From contig CM055102.1 in NCBI GenBank assembly GCA_029204225.1, forward strand, positions 4,763,520-4,827,519: 64,000 nt of DNA, written 5' to 3'. Positions 1-12,276 of this stretch are shown piece by piece. The stretch is from Diphasiastrum complanatum (Eukaryota; Streptophyta; Lycopodiopsida; Lycopodiales; Lycopodiaceae). Positions within the stretch are counted from its first letter, which is position 1; every line of letters begins with the position of its first letter. The notes under the pieces are model-generated. The model ran no database searches. It worked only from the letters and a program-made list of their open reading frames with translations, and was not told the DNA's origin. The translations under genes were made by a program, and so were the position numbers.

Positions 1-600
1 GATCACAAATTGCATGTCTGCTATTTTTATAGGGATATCGGCAACCACACCCTTCGGTTTTACACATGATTGATCCGCTAGTTTGAAGGCAAATCTTGCT
101 GGCTTCAATCCTTGTAAACCCCACTTTTGATACAAAGTAGTGGAGATCAAATTGACACCTCATCCTCCATCTACCACTACTGCCTTGTCCTTGAATCTCT
201 TGTGTTCGATTGGTAGGCCTTGCTCTTCCACGCTACCTCGATGTGGAGGACGTTACTAGTCTCATCGTAGCCCGTACAATATACGGGCGCTGGCGCTACT
301 AGTTCCACGTCCGCTTTGGCCCATTCAGCCAAAAGGATTTTAGCTTGTGGCGCAATCCGCGGTAATTTCCCAAGGGGTAAACTAATATGGCTCACCAATA
401 GGCTTGTGAGCCTTTTAGTGCGCGGTTCCTCAGGCTCCACCATGTGAAAAGGAGGTTCATGAAGAGCCCCTTTGTGGTTCCGGTTCTTCATCAGCAAGAG
501 GTTCCATAGGATTGGCCTTTTCTTGCTCTTTTTCCTCCGCTTGTGCTCCCTATACCTAGTGTTGTATCTTCTAGTACTGTCTCCTCTCTTCTCTCACATT
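1..600 (-). pseudogene. Ty3/Gypsy gag-protease remnant
   Basis: Leftward remnant of a Gypsy polyprotein. Reading the minus strand from about 235 down to 1 gives a retroviral-type aspartic protease segment whose active site reads VVDGG, then a stop (TGA) where Ser is usual, then GVNLIS and a stretch ending ADIPIKIADMQFVI. The DGG(S)GVN form is typical of plant non-chromovirus Gypsy elements. Upstream, 177-497 keeps an open frame of 106 codons that leads into the protease only after a frameshift near 235. The protease would cleave the gag-pol polyprotein in the particle. The stop and frameshift make it non-functional, and RT lies beyond the window edge. I see no boundary signal at about 600-650, where rightward LTR-like sequence takes over. 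Confidence 0.7.
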
Positions 601-689
601 CGGATATGGCGTTGAAGTTGAGGGTTGGTCATCAGTGACCGATGGTGGTGGTGAGGGATCCACTTCCTTCCACTGTCTGACTGTTTCAG

Positions 690-1010
690 TTGCTCTTTCT
701 GATAATAAACGATTAATTTTTATTCTTATCTTTCGTGAATAACTCGCGACTAATTATCAGTCAAGCACTGTCTAGCTCTTCGTGAATTATTCGCGACAAA
801 TGATTTGTCTTGCAATTTGCGACAAATTATTCTTCTAGTGCTTCGTCCATTTAAAGGTTTGGCTATATAGTCTAGAATGACCGTGATTTTAATCACTATC
901 TGTTATGTTCATTCTGATAGGCGTATTCATGCTTAGGGAGAGAGTCATTTTACTTCCGCTGCGCACGAACATTTTCTGTTCGAGTTCGCTACACGTTCAT
1001 TTCTTGTTCG
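690..1010 (+). repeat. LTR-like dispersed repeat, copy 1
   Basis: This stretch shares blocks with 47205-47430 in the same orientation: a CGCGACTAATTAT block, then a block running from a CGTGATTT motif through GATAGGCGTA to a CATGC stretch. Within this copy the TTCGTGAAT..CGCGAC block is itself repeated (about 725-815). Position before a Gypsy-type leader and gag suggests it is the 3' part of an LTR or the start of the leader. No PBS was found, so the LTR end is not fixed. Confidence 0.5.
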
Positions 1011-1064
1011 AGTTTGTTTCTCGTTCGCGTCTTGTTTGTCATTTATTCGTTCTCTCTCTCTCCC

Positions 1065-2180
1065 AAACAAGTACACTATCCAAAGGGCAAGCCAAGAGCC
1101 CAAGTACTCATCATTCTAGATTGAAAAGTGTGAAAATCCTAATTTTTGCACTTTCTGAAATCCCAAACAACCTGCCAACTGGGATTCAAGAATTGATAAA
1201 TCCCAAAGTGTCATATCTCATTGTTCCCTCAAGGTCTTGGTTTGCTTATTTGCAGGTGGCATCCTCAACTTGTGAAAAAGCTAATTTGAGTCAGGAGAAC
1301 CAAGATACCCACAAAAATGGCCAGAAACAGAGAAAACCCAAAATTTACTATGTTTGGCCTACAAGCTTCAATTTGTAATATATTGGCTCGCCTCCTTCAC
1401 CATTGATAGATCTCATTGAGCCCAGTACATTATCTAGAGGGCAAGTCAAGAGCCCAAGTACCGGTCAGTTTACATTGAAAAGTGTGAAAATCCTGATTTT
1501 TACACTTTCTGGGATCCCAAACAGCCTATCAATTGTGATTCAAGATTTGTACAATCCCAAAGTGTCATATCTCACTACTCTCTCAAGGTCTTGGTGTGCC
1601 TATTTGCAGGTTGCATTACCCACTCAAGAAGAGCTTAATTTGAGTCAGGAGAGCCAAGACACCCAAAGAATCAGCCAAAAAGTCAAAAAATCCAATATTT
1701 ACTATTTTTGGTCTATATTCTTCATTTTTGGATATGTTGGTTCACCTCTTTCACCATTGATAGATCTCATTGAGTGTAGTACACTATTTAGAGGGCGAAC
1801 CAAGATCCCAAGCACCCATCATGTTGCATTGAAAAGTGTGAAAATCCTGATTTTTGCACTTTTTGGGATCCCCAGTCTGATAGACTTTTTGTGAGTGTCA
1901 TATCTCATTGTTTCCTAAAGGTCATGGTTTGCCTATTTGCAGGTGGCATCCTCTCTTGTGAAGAAGCTAATTTGAGTCAGGAGAACCAAGATACCCACAG
2001 GATTGGCCAAAACCAGAGAAAATCCAAAATTTACTATTTTTGGCCTACAGGCTTCAATTTTGGATATTTTCACTCATTTCTTTTAGATCTGAGAGATCTA
2101 ATACATTTGTTGACATCCCTAGAAGGGCGAGCCATACCTCCCAAAGGATCCATAGATTTGGACTTTTTTCACTCCTAGCT
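1065..2180 (+). repeat. Tandem repeat, period about 354 bp, three full units plus a partial fourth
   Basis: Three consecutive units share the landmarks AGGGCAAGCC / AGGGCAAGTC / AGGGCGAACC (near 1084, 1438, 1792), GAAAAGTGTGAAAATCCT and AATTTGAGTCAGGAGA. A fourth partial start lies near 2127 (AGGGCGAGCC). Units differ by many substitutions, so this is an old array. It lies between LTR-like sequence and a Gypsy gag, where long untranslated leaders sit. A related unit lies on the minus strand near 16190-16340, just inside another Gypsy PBS. Open frames of 95-163 codons in the array are by-products of the repeat, not genes. Confidence 0.8.
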
Positions 2181-2655
2181 TCCTACAATTTCAAAATCAC
2201 CCCCAGGACTCCAAAATTTGATATCTTGACTCCCCACTTGAATATAACCTACATCCATCCACCCTTTATCATTGGCCAAAGAGGAGATCCAAAAATCTCA
2301 TCCTATCTCCAACCATCACACTTTTTGTTCTCACCTAGCTACATTGCTAGAATTGCCTTTTCATTTTGATATCCCAAATCTGCAAGACCTTTTGTGAATC
2401 CCAAATCTACAATCCCCAATTCTCCAAAATTTCCATATTCACGTTTTTCATTCCCATCTTAAATCCCCAAATTTTCTCCCCCCATTCACTCTCCGACAAT
2501 CCCCAAATCCACATGTCTTGAGACTGGTTACAAATCCCAGATCTGCATCCCCCAAATCCTAGCACCCAAATTCTGGGATCCCAAAAATCCTGGAATCCTA
2601 AATTCCACCTCTCCAGATCTCATTCCCCAATTCCATAGTCCAAAGCTTACATTCG
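2181..2655. other. Gypsy leader, no gene
   Basis: C-rich, low-complexity sequence with many CCCCAAAT/ATCCCAAA motifs leading into the gag frame. No coding signal on either strand. Confidence 0.5.
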
Positions 2656-2669
2656 TACATTCCTAGAGT

Positions 2670-3210
2670 TTGAATTCTTGGATCCCCAAACAAGATACTT
2701 TTCTTAGCTGCGAGCGTCATGAACGAAATGAGTGGGAATCACTCAAGGACTCCTTCGTTAAGAGGTTCAAATCGTTCAGATTCCTTGAAAGCCCATTTTT
2801 ACTGCCTAGTAAGATCAAAATGAGAAAGGACGAGAGGGTACGTGATTACATTGAACGACTCAAACGTCTTAAGATTGAATGCCCTGCCCACTTAGCACCT
2901 GATCAGGCCGTGCTCATATGGTTCATGGCTGGCATCCCGAAATCTATCCGGCGTGAACTTAGACCTCTAGAATCCTATGCTACCTTACGTTTACATGATG
3001 CTATGGATGATGCCATCTGCGAAGAGGATGAAGGCTCCGATGAAGAATACGAACCCCAACGTTCTCGAGCCATTGTCTTTGACGAAAGCCATAGATCCCA
3101 AGGTGAAGGATCCTCTACCGATGTTGCCACACAATTGTTGTTACAACATCACCATCCAATACACCAGCTCCATAATAAAAAAAGACAATATGAAATGAGT
3201 CCTTGTCGAA
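2670..3210 (+). pseudogene. Ty3/Gypsy gag (capsid domain) fragment
   Basis: The translated frame has the retrotransposon gag/capsid pattern: WESLKDSFVKRFKSF, then LPSKIKMRKDERVRDYIERL, then a segment ending LRLHDAMDDAI, followed by an acidic linker (EEDEGSDEEYE). In Gypsy elements this domain builds the particle shell. No zinc knuckle follows in frame, and after about 3200 the frame becomes low-complexity. The annotated start is arbitrary because the 5' end of gag is not recognisable. It lies downstream of the tandem-repeat leader on the same strand and is probably part of the same element. Confidence 0.75.
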
Positions 3211-4285
3211 ATAAAGTGAAACCGATATTCTATCATCCGCTACAATGTCCAACCAAGAGCAACCTCCATAGGGAATTGACAGTTTTTCTCCAATTCTACA
3301 ACCTCAAATCTTTTTGTCTTTCCACATGCTGATAAGATTTCCAATGTGCCAATACACAATAAATCTAGGATTCAAAAATCCAGATCGGGATTCGGTTCTG
3401 AATCTCATGCTCAGAGAGGTCCTTAGGACAATAGTACCTCAACCATACCTGCATCTCAAGCTATATCTTACAACATATGCTATCAATGATGGTAGATTTA
3501 GTGTCACCCACCCTGTCTTGTTTTGACAAGGGCATGTCAGAGTAAGTCACATTACTCTACAAAACAAAAGGAATATTGCAATTGTCAAGGTACATTATCA
3601 ATGTTGATGAATGCAAGTTTTGTTAGGGAAGTGCACTACAGTTCTCACTCTCTATACAGTTTGTTTATTTCCTTGTTGCTCTTCATTCCTAGTATGTGAT
3701 TGATTTTTGCATGAGAACTAGCTATTGCACAAGAGTCTTCTGTAGAGCATCTCCAAAACACATTTTCATTCATCTATCCATCTTCATATTCCCTTGTACA
3801 GCAATTTAGGATTTTTGAGACATATGAGAAATCCATGTCAAATTAGAGTTGATTACTACATCTCATTGCCATATTATTTTTTGATCAACTACAGCAAGAT
3901 CGAAACAAATTTAGTTAAAATTTGTTCAATCTTTAGTCCAGTCGCATGTTCAACGAGTTTCAACTACATGTTCCACACGCCGATCCAATCACGGGCATCA
4001 ACAGCTACCAGCAACAACATCCCCACCAACAAATTTTTTTTTTTTGGGGGGGGGGGGGAGCGAGTGGATCTGCTTGGATCCACTGGAGCAGTTACGCTGC
4101 CAACAATAACATCAGATTGATCGACAGCCAAGGTCACAAGTCAAATATGAAAAAGACAAGGCTAAAGAAGGAAAATGGGTAATCCGAAGAGACTCAATCA
4201 GAAGAAGTATTCCAGTCATGGTGAAGATCCTTAAGAAAAGAGAAACACAAGCATTGGAAAATCAGTCTCCTTCTTCAACCGGCCT
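3211..4285. other. No gene recognised
   Basis: About 1.1 kb of short broken frames without domain similarity that I recognise. It contains a T12-13/G12 homopolymer junction near 4028-4053. Probably decayed retroelement sequence. Confidence 0.5.
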
Positions 4286-4289
4286 CTTT

Positions 4290-5120
4290 GCCATACATCT
4301 GCATTTACTCTTATGCCTATCATTCACACCATCTATTGTTGTCACTACCACCCTTCCTTCCATCTGTTTGTTTATCATCAGTTTACTGGTCTTCTGAGAA
4401 ATCCCTAGTTTTTCATAGTCCTACCGAAGCAGTTGAAAGATCATTGCAAGTGTCTTGTGGAGACCAATTGCCACCTACAATGGTTGATCAGCCAAAAGAA
4501 GACCTACAAAAGTAGGCAAAGCAGCTAGAAGAAATAAAGAAAAAGATCCAAGAAGTTGAGGAGGAAAGGACAAAACTTAAGCAACAGATGAGCCAGATCA
4601 ATCTTGATCAAAAGAAACTCTTTGAAACAATGATAGTTGAATCCCCTCCTACGAAGCCCAAAGAGATCCAAAAGTAATGGATCAAAAGAAAGATGAAGAC
4701 AACCATGAACCTGCAAAATAAAGCAAGCTCCTCACCTAGCAAGTGGTGATCAAAGTTCGACATTGCAAGGGTCCAAGGCTGCAACTATAGAACTATCAGT
4801 TCCTTCACCCTACCACCAAGTCTTTATCATGTTTCCTTACCGTTACCAAACCGTCCATCCAAAACTATTCCTACCACCTGATGAATCCATCCCCTTGAGA
4901 CTGATAATCAAAGTTTGTGCAACCTGCAAATCAAAGGTTTTCCTTGAGACTGAAACTTCAATTGAGAGAATAACCATGGAAACACCCAGAGGCAAATGGA
5001 GGATACAGACCTCCCAGAAGATAGAATTCACCAAGAAACCAAAGATGAAACCATCAATGGCAGATACAAGTGACAAAACAAAGAGACACATGGAAAGCAC
5101 TCGAGTATGCAAGTTGTGAA
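4290..5120 (+). pseudogene. Decayed coiled-coil coding region, probably Gypsy gag-related
   Basis: Across an in-frame stop near 4513, the frame encodes a heptad-like charged helix (KQLEEIKKKIQEVEEERTKL and onward) at about 4515-4650, typical of a coiled coil. A second open frame of 118 codons begins at 4763 and has no recognised domain. Coiled-coil N-terminal gag regions occur in plant Gypsy elements, and the position between gag and pol pieces on the same strand fits. Function is inference only. Confidence 0.35.
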
Positions 5121-5339
5121 GCTGCTGAGAGCTCTCCAATTTTGGGAATGTCAACCAATTGCAGCAATAAGACATTCTGGTTAAATTGCGACAATTTGTG
5201 AAAAACAGTTTTTGTGATAAAGACTGGCGACAATAAGCACTTGGTTTTATGTAAGCGAACGAGAATCTATGCTTTTCCAAGTGACGATCGGGGAAGATGC
5301 CAATACAAAGCGGAGCGACATTGTCCAATATGAGTTGCG

Positions 5340-5704
5340 GTGGGTCCTACAACACATTAGGGGTGGGATGATGTTGGCTGATTCTGATGAATCCCCAAGA
5401 TACTCAAACAGATCAACTCAAGAGCACCTCTCACCTTAGACCGAGGAGGTCTCTGAGAAGATGAGATGAACGAAGACTGAGAGCCGAGTATGAGAGCCGA
5501 GAAATGCTAGTTAGGAATGGCAAGCAAGAACTGTGTAAGCCTCGTGGTGAATCTCGGAAGATGGAATGACCATGTAGGAACTAGTATTTCTAGGCAAATG
5601 TAATAAATGCAAGTAGACCTCTCTTATAAAAAGTAGAGTGAGCCACCTTTTGATGGTGACCACTAGTGGAGAGCATTATTCCACTTGTAATTTGTGAAAT
5701 GTGG
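5340..5704 (+). repeat. LTR-like fragment with TATA box
   Basis: Non-coding sequence with a TATAAAAAG motif near 5624 followed by a GAGCCACC stretch. It then breaks abruptly into the middle of a Gypsy pol frame near 5705. This looks like the U3/R part of an LTR joined to an internal region. No second copy is in the window. Confidence 0.35.
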
Positions 5705-7614
5705 AAATTCCACTAGGACCATGTCCAAAACAGTGCGTGATGTCTATACCTTTATGGGCCACGCCAATCACTATAGATATTTTATACTACTATTTACACT
5801 ATTGGCCTTGCCACTCTACCGCCTCACTGTTGAACCTAAGTGGACACAGGAAGCCCTAGACGCCTTCGAGAAGATTAAGCAAGCCTTGGTCACCGCCCCA
5901 ATCCTACGGTCTCCAAATTGGAACATCAAATTTTACGTGCACACGGATGCATCCAAGTATGCAATAGGGATTGTGTTGACCCAACCAGGTGAGAAAAAGA
6001 AAGATTTTCCCATCTGCTTCACGAGCTGTCAACTCATTGAAGCTGAAGTTAACTACACTACCACCGAACGGGAGGCCCTTGCCACAATTTTTAGCATTAA
6101 GAAATTTCGACATTACCTTTTGGCCAACCCTTTTTTCTTTTATGTTGACCATCAACCATTGTTATATCTGGTAAATCAACCTTGTACAACGGGCCGTATT
6201 ACACGATGGCTTTTATAGCTTCAAGAGTTTGAATTTCAGATAGTGGTTATGACCAAAAAACAGCAATATTTGGCTGACCACCTTTCTAGATTGACGACAC
6301 GTCGAGAAGAAATGGGAGTTGATGATGAACTCCCAGATGCTCATATGTTTTATGCTGATGTAGTTCCAGAATGGCCTACCAATATAGTTGAGTAGCTTGT
6401 GAGGGGACAACCTGATCCTTCACTACCTTCCATAGATCAACAAAAGTTGATAATAAAAACTGCCCTGTATAGCTTAATAGCTGGACAACTTTATTGAATG
6501 GGAATAGACCATATCCTTTGAAGATGCCTACTAGACCATGAAATAAAACCTGTTATTAGTACAACTCATGAAAGAATTGGTGGTGGTCACTTGGTCGTTG
6601 ACGCTACTACTCAAAAGGTCCTCCAAGAAGGATTTTGGTGGCCTACCCTACACTGTGATGTGGCAACCTTTGTGAAACGCTGTGATGTTTGCCAAAGAGC
6701 CACAAAACTAAGAAAATCTGGGTTTATGTCTTTAAAGCCTATCATAGCAGAAAATCCTTTCAAAAAATTGGGGCATAGATTATGTTGGTCCCATCCACCT
6801 AGCCGCTAGAGGAAGTCAAGCCCGATATATTATAGTGGCAACAAATTATTCTATGAAGTGGGTAGAAGCGAAGGCCGTTAGAGTAGCCAATGCAGCCAGC
6901 ACAGCTAAGCTTCTCTATGAGAACATCATCACGCGCTTCAGATGCCCTTTAGAACTTGTGAGTGATTGCGGAACTCACTTCCTGAATGAAACAATACGAG
7001 TACTCCTAGCTGAATTCCTTGTGGTTCATCGCAAGAGTATGCCTTATTATTTTTGATGTAATGGACAAGCCGAATCTTCGAACAAGATTTTGTGCAATAT
7101 TATCACAAAGACCGTGGAAGCCAGTAGGTCCCACTGGGAACATAAACTCCAAGCAGCTTTATGGGCATTTCGAACAACCTATAAGCTTGCCATTGGCCAT
7201 ACCCCATTTCAACTAGTCTATGGAATCGAGACTGTAATGCCTGCTGAATTCATTGTTCCTAGCCTAAGAGTGGCTGTGACGGAACGATTGGACACAAGTA
7301 AGTCTACCCAACGTCGATTAGGCTTACTGACAAATTTATGCGAAACCCAAACCATTGCCTTGCATGCTTTGCACACCGAAAAGAAACGCCGCAAAGCCTG
7401 GCATGACCATGTCCTAAAACAAAAGGACTTACACAAATGTGACCTAGCATTGATGTATCAGAGCAAGGTAATGAAAGGCAAATTGAAAATTTCCTCCCTT
7501 GAACCGAACCCTACCAAGTAATGAAAATATTCGAGAATGGCATAGTTCAATTGGCCACACTGGAGGGTGACCTTTTACCCATCTTGGTAAATGGTAGTCG
7601 GCTAAGGCGCTATT
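5705..7614 (+). pseudogene. Ty3/Gypsy pol: RT end, RNase H, integrase
   Basis: Order is RT connection (FMGHANHYR, 5750), RNase H (HTDASKYAIG near 5940, TTEREALA near 6062, DHQPLLYLV near 6150), an HHCC integrase finger (HERIGGGH near 6568 to CDVCQR near 6690), the integrase core with SDCGTHF near 6962 and GQAESSNK near 7069, and a C-terminal end (LVNGSRLRRY) near 7585-7614. RNase H lying before integrase identifies Ty3/Gypsy. It would copy and integrate the element, but there are at least six stops or frameshifts (for example 6217, 6395, 6498, 6808, 7055) and the RT palm is missing. It is a 5'-truncated relic. Confidence 0.9.
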
Positions 7615-7904
7615 AACACTTACCTCCCACTATATAAACTTCATCCTTTTTTGCATGATTATTTTTTTTGCCTTTCTTTGTATTTTCCCAATTGTTTATG
7701 AACTATTCTTCTATTTGTCTGTCTTGTGATACAATGTACAGGGAGTGGTGTTATGTGTATAGAGTAGAGTATCTCTAGGGACAAAAAAACAATCTACATG
7801 GTTCATGGAGTTAGTACAGGTTACAGGTAAGGACATTGAAGGCCACCAAATATAGTAATGTGCAACAAAGTGAATCAACATTGGGTCAAAAAAAAAAGAG
7901 AGTA
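7615..7904. other. Spacer after Gypsy pol
   Basis: A T-rich stretch follows the integrase stop, with TATATAAACTTC near 7632 and an A10 run before GAGAG near 7890 that could be a polypurine tract. No gene. Confidence 0.3.
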
Positions 7905-7997
7905 GCATCTCCACGGCTCCTAGGTTCGAGCCCGCTTCCCGTGCTACAAACAACTTAGGAGGAGAAGGTGGAACCCTTTCACTTCTTGACAACAAAG
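7905..7997 (+). repeat. Truncated Gypsy LTR end containing GGTTCGAGCCC
   Basis: This about 93-bp block is the reverse complement of 16863-16955, the end of a Gypsy LTR beside a PBS. It ends in TTCTTGACAACA and abuts Copia coding sequence directly. It contains GGTTCGAGCCC, identical in form to a tRNA B box, but no A box or cloverleaf is visible. Confidence 0.6.
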
Positions 7998-9390
7998 CCA
8001 TCAACTATCTAGAAAAGGACAAATGGATCAAGGCCATGGAAGACAAGATGAGCTCCATGAAGCAAAACAAAGTGTGGACTCTCTAACAGAAAGATTGTCA
8101 AGTGTAAGTGGGTCTACAAGCACAAGTATGGACCAGACGACAATTAGAGACCTTTTCTCTTGTTGTGAAACACACATCCTACGTATATTGTTTGCATATG
8201 CAACTCTCTATGATTTGAAGATCCACATTGTAGACAAGAAGACAACATTTCTACATGGTGAACTCAATGAAGTAGTCTACATGGACCAGCCACCATGTTT
8301 CACCTGCAAGTCACTTGCTGACTATGTCTGTATAATGCACATAAGCATCTACGGACTGAAATAGTCTGCCAGGCAGTGGTACAAAAAGAAGGATCACACA
8401 CTTAGATCCTTGGGCTTCCAGCCTTTAATGGCTGACTACAATGTTTATGTGAAAGTCATAAACATAGAGATCATCGTAGTCGGTGTCTATGTAGATGACA
8501 CATTGATTTTGTCACGGAGCAACAACCTGATTGCATAAGTAAAGGCAGATATTTATAGATCGACAGAGATCTTTAGGCTAGGAGATTATATCTACACCAG
8601 TTAGGATATATTCAGAAGATAATTGATGATTTCAACATGACAAACTGTAATGGAGTAAATACTCCAATGGTTCATGGCACAGTGTTGACAAATGAAGACT
8701 GTCCTAGAGATGATGCAGAACGACAAGCAATGGAACATAAGCCTTACAGAAGGCTTATCGGATCTTTGATGTACTTGGCAGACAATAATTGCTTACACAA
8801 TATTCAGATTGAGCCAATTCAATATCAATCCAGGTCCGACACACTGAAAGATTGCCAAGAGGATTCTGTAGTACCTGCTGAACACAAAGGACTATGGCCT
8901 ATGCTATTGTCGAGATGCAAGATTTAAGATTGAATCCTACAGTGATACAAGTTGGGTGTCCCTAAAGGACGATAGTAAAAGTGTCTCTGGAGGATGCACC
9001 ATAGCAGCCAATGCAACTATTATCTAGATTAGCAAAAAGCAGACAATAATTGCCCAATCATCTTATGAGGTAGAATATGTTGCTATAGCGAATATGGCTA
9101 ATGAGATGACATGGCTCAGATAGTTCCTAGGAGGACTAGGACAGAGCACCGATGAACCATTGATCCTGCACATGGACAACACAACTGCTATTCATCTGAC
9201 AAAAGACCTAGTGTTTCATTCCAGAATGAAACACATCACTTGATCAGGGATCTGGTTGAAAAGGACGAGTTGAAGATTGCCTTCATACCAATGAAGCAAA
9301 TGGTAGCTGATATCTTTACAAAGGCATTGGATAAGTCAATGTTTGAAAGGCAGAGAGCCAGCTTGGGAATAAAAAAAAAATACCCACTTT
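7998..9390 (+). pseudogene. Copia A1 pol: RT and RNase H
   Basis: The relic starts abruptly inside the integrase-RT linker (KDKWIKAMEDKM). It continues through RT with TTFLHGELNEVVYMDQPP near 8245, YGLK then a stop, WYKKKDHTLRSLGF, and the catalytic box YVDDTLIL near 8490. RNase H follows (YSDTSW near 8938, AQSSYEVEYVA near 9055, HMDNTTAIHL near 9173) and the end motif ADIFTKAL near 9310. Stops, frameshifts and a deletion after YVDD break the frame repeatedly. Gag, protease and integrase are absent because a Gypsy LTR fragment abuts at 7997. Same family as A3 and A2. Confidence 0.9.
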
Positions 9391-10183
9391 GAGAGGGAGC
9401 TGAAAAAACCTTGAGTTTCTACATTTCAAAGCTTTAGTATTTTTCTTTTTTGTTTTAACTGACCTTTGGCATTTTTGGCACATACTCAGAAAGTTGACAC
9501 TTCGGGTCAGGCCGACACTTCGGGGTATCCATGTGCAAGCCAAGGTCAGGGCAAACTGTCGGGAATGGACGAATTACTATAAGATCTTAGCTACTCGGAC
9601 GTGAAGTTTTCAAACTATCACGATCCACCGCTGCCATGTAACGTTAACAAAGATATAATTAGTGACTGTTTTATCTTAAACTTAGCTAATCAATCTTGTA
9701 ATCTAATGCAGTATGATGTATGTATTGGATAGACAAGTAGAGAAGAATATAGTCCAAAATGCAACACTCAGTGAGGTGCGTATCAAGGAAGTAAAATAGT
9801 TCTAGCAGTAGCTAGTTCATTCATGAGAGAGAACACCTCTCTCACGCCGACACACTGATCTGGGAAACAAACATCACTCAAAAGAAAATCGTAGTTTGTC
9901 TTTTCAATTTTGATAATATAGACGAGTTACAATTTTCTGCTCAGTGTGTGCAATCTCTAAATGTTGTGATGCTTGCTCAATTTATCAGTAGATATATTTT
10001 TGTTGTCATTAGGCATAATCTGCTGTTCATAAACTCATTGTCAGATTAGCAGTAGCTATCTGTTATTCGGAGGATGACTAATCGTGGTTTGTAGCAGTAG
10101 CAGTAGCTTCGTTCAATAGATCGGCTCCATCTGAGCTCAAGCTGGAATTATCGTTTAGTTGAGAGTCATCTGATTCACAAAAA
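9391..10183 (+). repeat. Copia A1 3' LTR region
   Basis: GAGAGGGAGC at 9391-9400 is a polypurine tract, so the LTR should begin near 9401, although a canonical TGTTGG start is not seen there. The block 9700-10180 is the reverse complement of 20840-21300 (Copia A3 LTR): shared landmarks are a GAGAGAGAACACCTCTCTCACG block, TCTGTTTCCCAGAT-like text, and ATCAGTAGATATAT. Confidence 0.65.
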
Positions 10184-10300
10184 TGGTAACAGAGTGTCCG
10201 ACATCTGATTCAGCAATAGTGGTATCAGAGAAACCACGACTCCAATATTCCAACGGTGGTATCAGAGCAACCACAACTCCCAAACATTCCAACATATGGT
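10184..10300 (+). repeat. Tandem PBS-like array (three units)
   Basis: TGGTAACAGAG starts at 10184, TGGTATCAGAG at 10220 and TGGTATCAGAGC at 10257: three tRNA-Met-type primer-binding motifs spaced 36-37 bp, each followed by a similar tail (ACCACGACTCC.., ACCACAACTCC..). The same array lies inverted at the A3 junction. Confidence 0.75.
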
Positions 10301-12276
10301 TGCATTGGTTAAAAGTATGTTGTCTCCATATAGTTCTCTACTTCTTTGGATCTAAGTCAGGTTACGATCTTGAGAGTCTATATGCTAAGCCATACAAATT
10401 GCTTGCCAAGTGAGGATGGAAGGCTCCAACCAGCTATTGTCAAATAATAGATGACGTGTTCAATATCGTGGTTGGTAATCTAGTAGAAGGAGATCAAAAT
10501 CTTATTAACTTGTATAAAGTGAAGTGGCTCAACCACTTCATTTAGATTTCCCTATGATAATAGCCTAAAGCAATTTGGCATTGGGATCCAAGTCTAAGAA
10601 AATGTGTGAAACAACATTTGGCTAAAATAGAAACGCATGCACAAGGGTGAATTGTAGTTGAGAGACATGGACATGTAATTTAAGCTCCATGTGGCTTGAT
10701 TGTGACCTCTCTCAATAATTATATGTGGAAGCAAATTTAAATCTTACAAAGGTAGAACAAAAAAACAAAATCATTTGCAAGCTACACGTTTCACACCAAA
10801 CTTATTGCCTATTTTCTAATCTATTATGTACAACATTCCAACTTTTTGCACTCAAAAAACCTGAACAAGCTAGTCTTCAAAACACAACATTCATTAAATT
10901 TAGTAGTTGGAAACTCATTTTAATACATGACTTGATTTTTGTGATGTAATTTGTTCTAATGTTGTTACCAAAGTGAAGCTTATATCCCCTTAAATGATAA
11001 CCTACAAATATATAATAGTATTCATAGAGCTCAAAAATGGCATAACAACACTTACAAGTTTTGTACTAGAGACTCCAAAATTGTATAGATGTTTAGATAG
11101 ATGAAAATTTCATAATGCACTATCATGATGTGTGATTGAAATTGTGTTACATGCTTAAGGGCCTAAATCATGTGTGGTTCATAACAAAATTGATTGAAAT
11201 TATGCAAGAAAAAGATTCATGCAATTAGTCCACTATCATGGCATATGATCAACGTTTTAGTACAAGGGGGAAAATGGTTGAGTCGTTTTTAGCATAGATT
11301 ATGGATTTGTTTAGTAGATTAAGTTTTCTTTATATGTTGGAGGATGTCAAGTTAGAATTAATAAGATTACTACATGTAGAAATGTTTCATCTATTTCAAG
11401 TAATCATCACACAAGGAATTATAAGTTTTGTAGTTTTTTGGTAGTATCTCTTTGTTGTTTTCTCTTGGTGGTTGCATGAATCTCCAAGTGTTTTCTTTTT
11501 TAAGTTTTTGATTATTATTAATTTAGGAATTAGTGATATGGGCTTTCTCAATTGCCATATTAGGAGAGTCCTTGGATCATCAATTTTTTTATGGTTCTAG
11601 CTAGTATTTTAAATTTTGGCTTGGATTTCTCATAATCTACTATATGTTAGTGATTTAAAAAGAATTATTGAAAATTATCAAAAGAATTTTTTTTTTGCTA
11701 TAGTATATTTTCGAAAATGTTGCATGTTGAGCCCTTATTCAAACATTTGATTGATATACAACATGTCTAGTTGTTTACTATACATCGGTATTATAGAAAG
11801 AATCTTTATTACTCAGAACTTTACCTAGATATAGTCATCATATCCAAAGGGGGCAACCTACCCTTATAGTCAAGTATGTATAGATTGTTTTCATTCTTAA
11901 TTATGAGGGGAATGGAGATTGTAATGGTGATGTTGTGATTCTACTACAAAGTGCTAGAAGAATAGATTGTGGAGCCAAACCACCCAACCAACTAGAAGCT
12001 AAAGATTAACCCATGATAACCTAACCTTCGAGCCACGATAATGAGTAATTCAGCTGAGATACAATTTTGGTAACCACAAACTAGAATCTAAAACTGTAAT
12101 AGGATGAGTCTCTATAGGTACTTATACCCTTTGAATAATGCTTGGAAATATTTCACACAAACTCTAATACACTTCTATACTCAAAAGAGTACTACTAATA
12201 CTCTTCAACATGCATGCAACTTGCACAAAAACAATCAAATTACAACCTGAAAAAGTTTGGAAGCTCAGCAACTAAA
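10301..12276. other. No gene recognised
   Basis: About 2 kb of AT-rich sequence. The longest frames (76 and 74 codons near 10183 and 10725) have no domain or codon pattern that I recognise. Probably eroded internal sequence of an LTR element whose PBS lies at 12277. Confidence 0.5.

Noticed and set aside
905-2369. Protein-coding genes in the 354-bp repeat
   Set aside because: Frames follow the repeat unit and show no domain; units are too diverged to keep a common protein.
7905-7997. tRNA gene or SINE
   Set aside because: Only a B-box-like motif is present; no A box, cloverleaf or poly-A/T tail.
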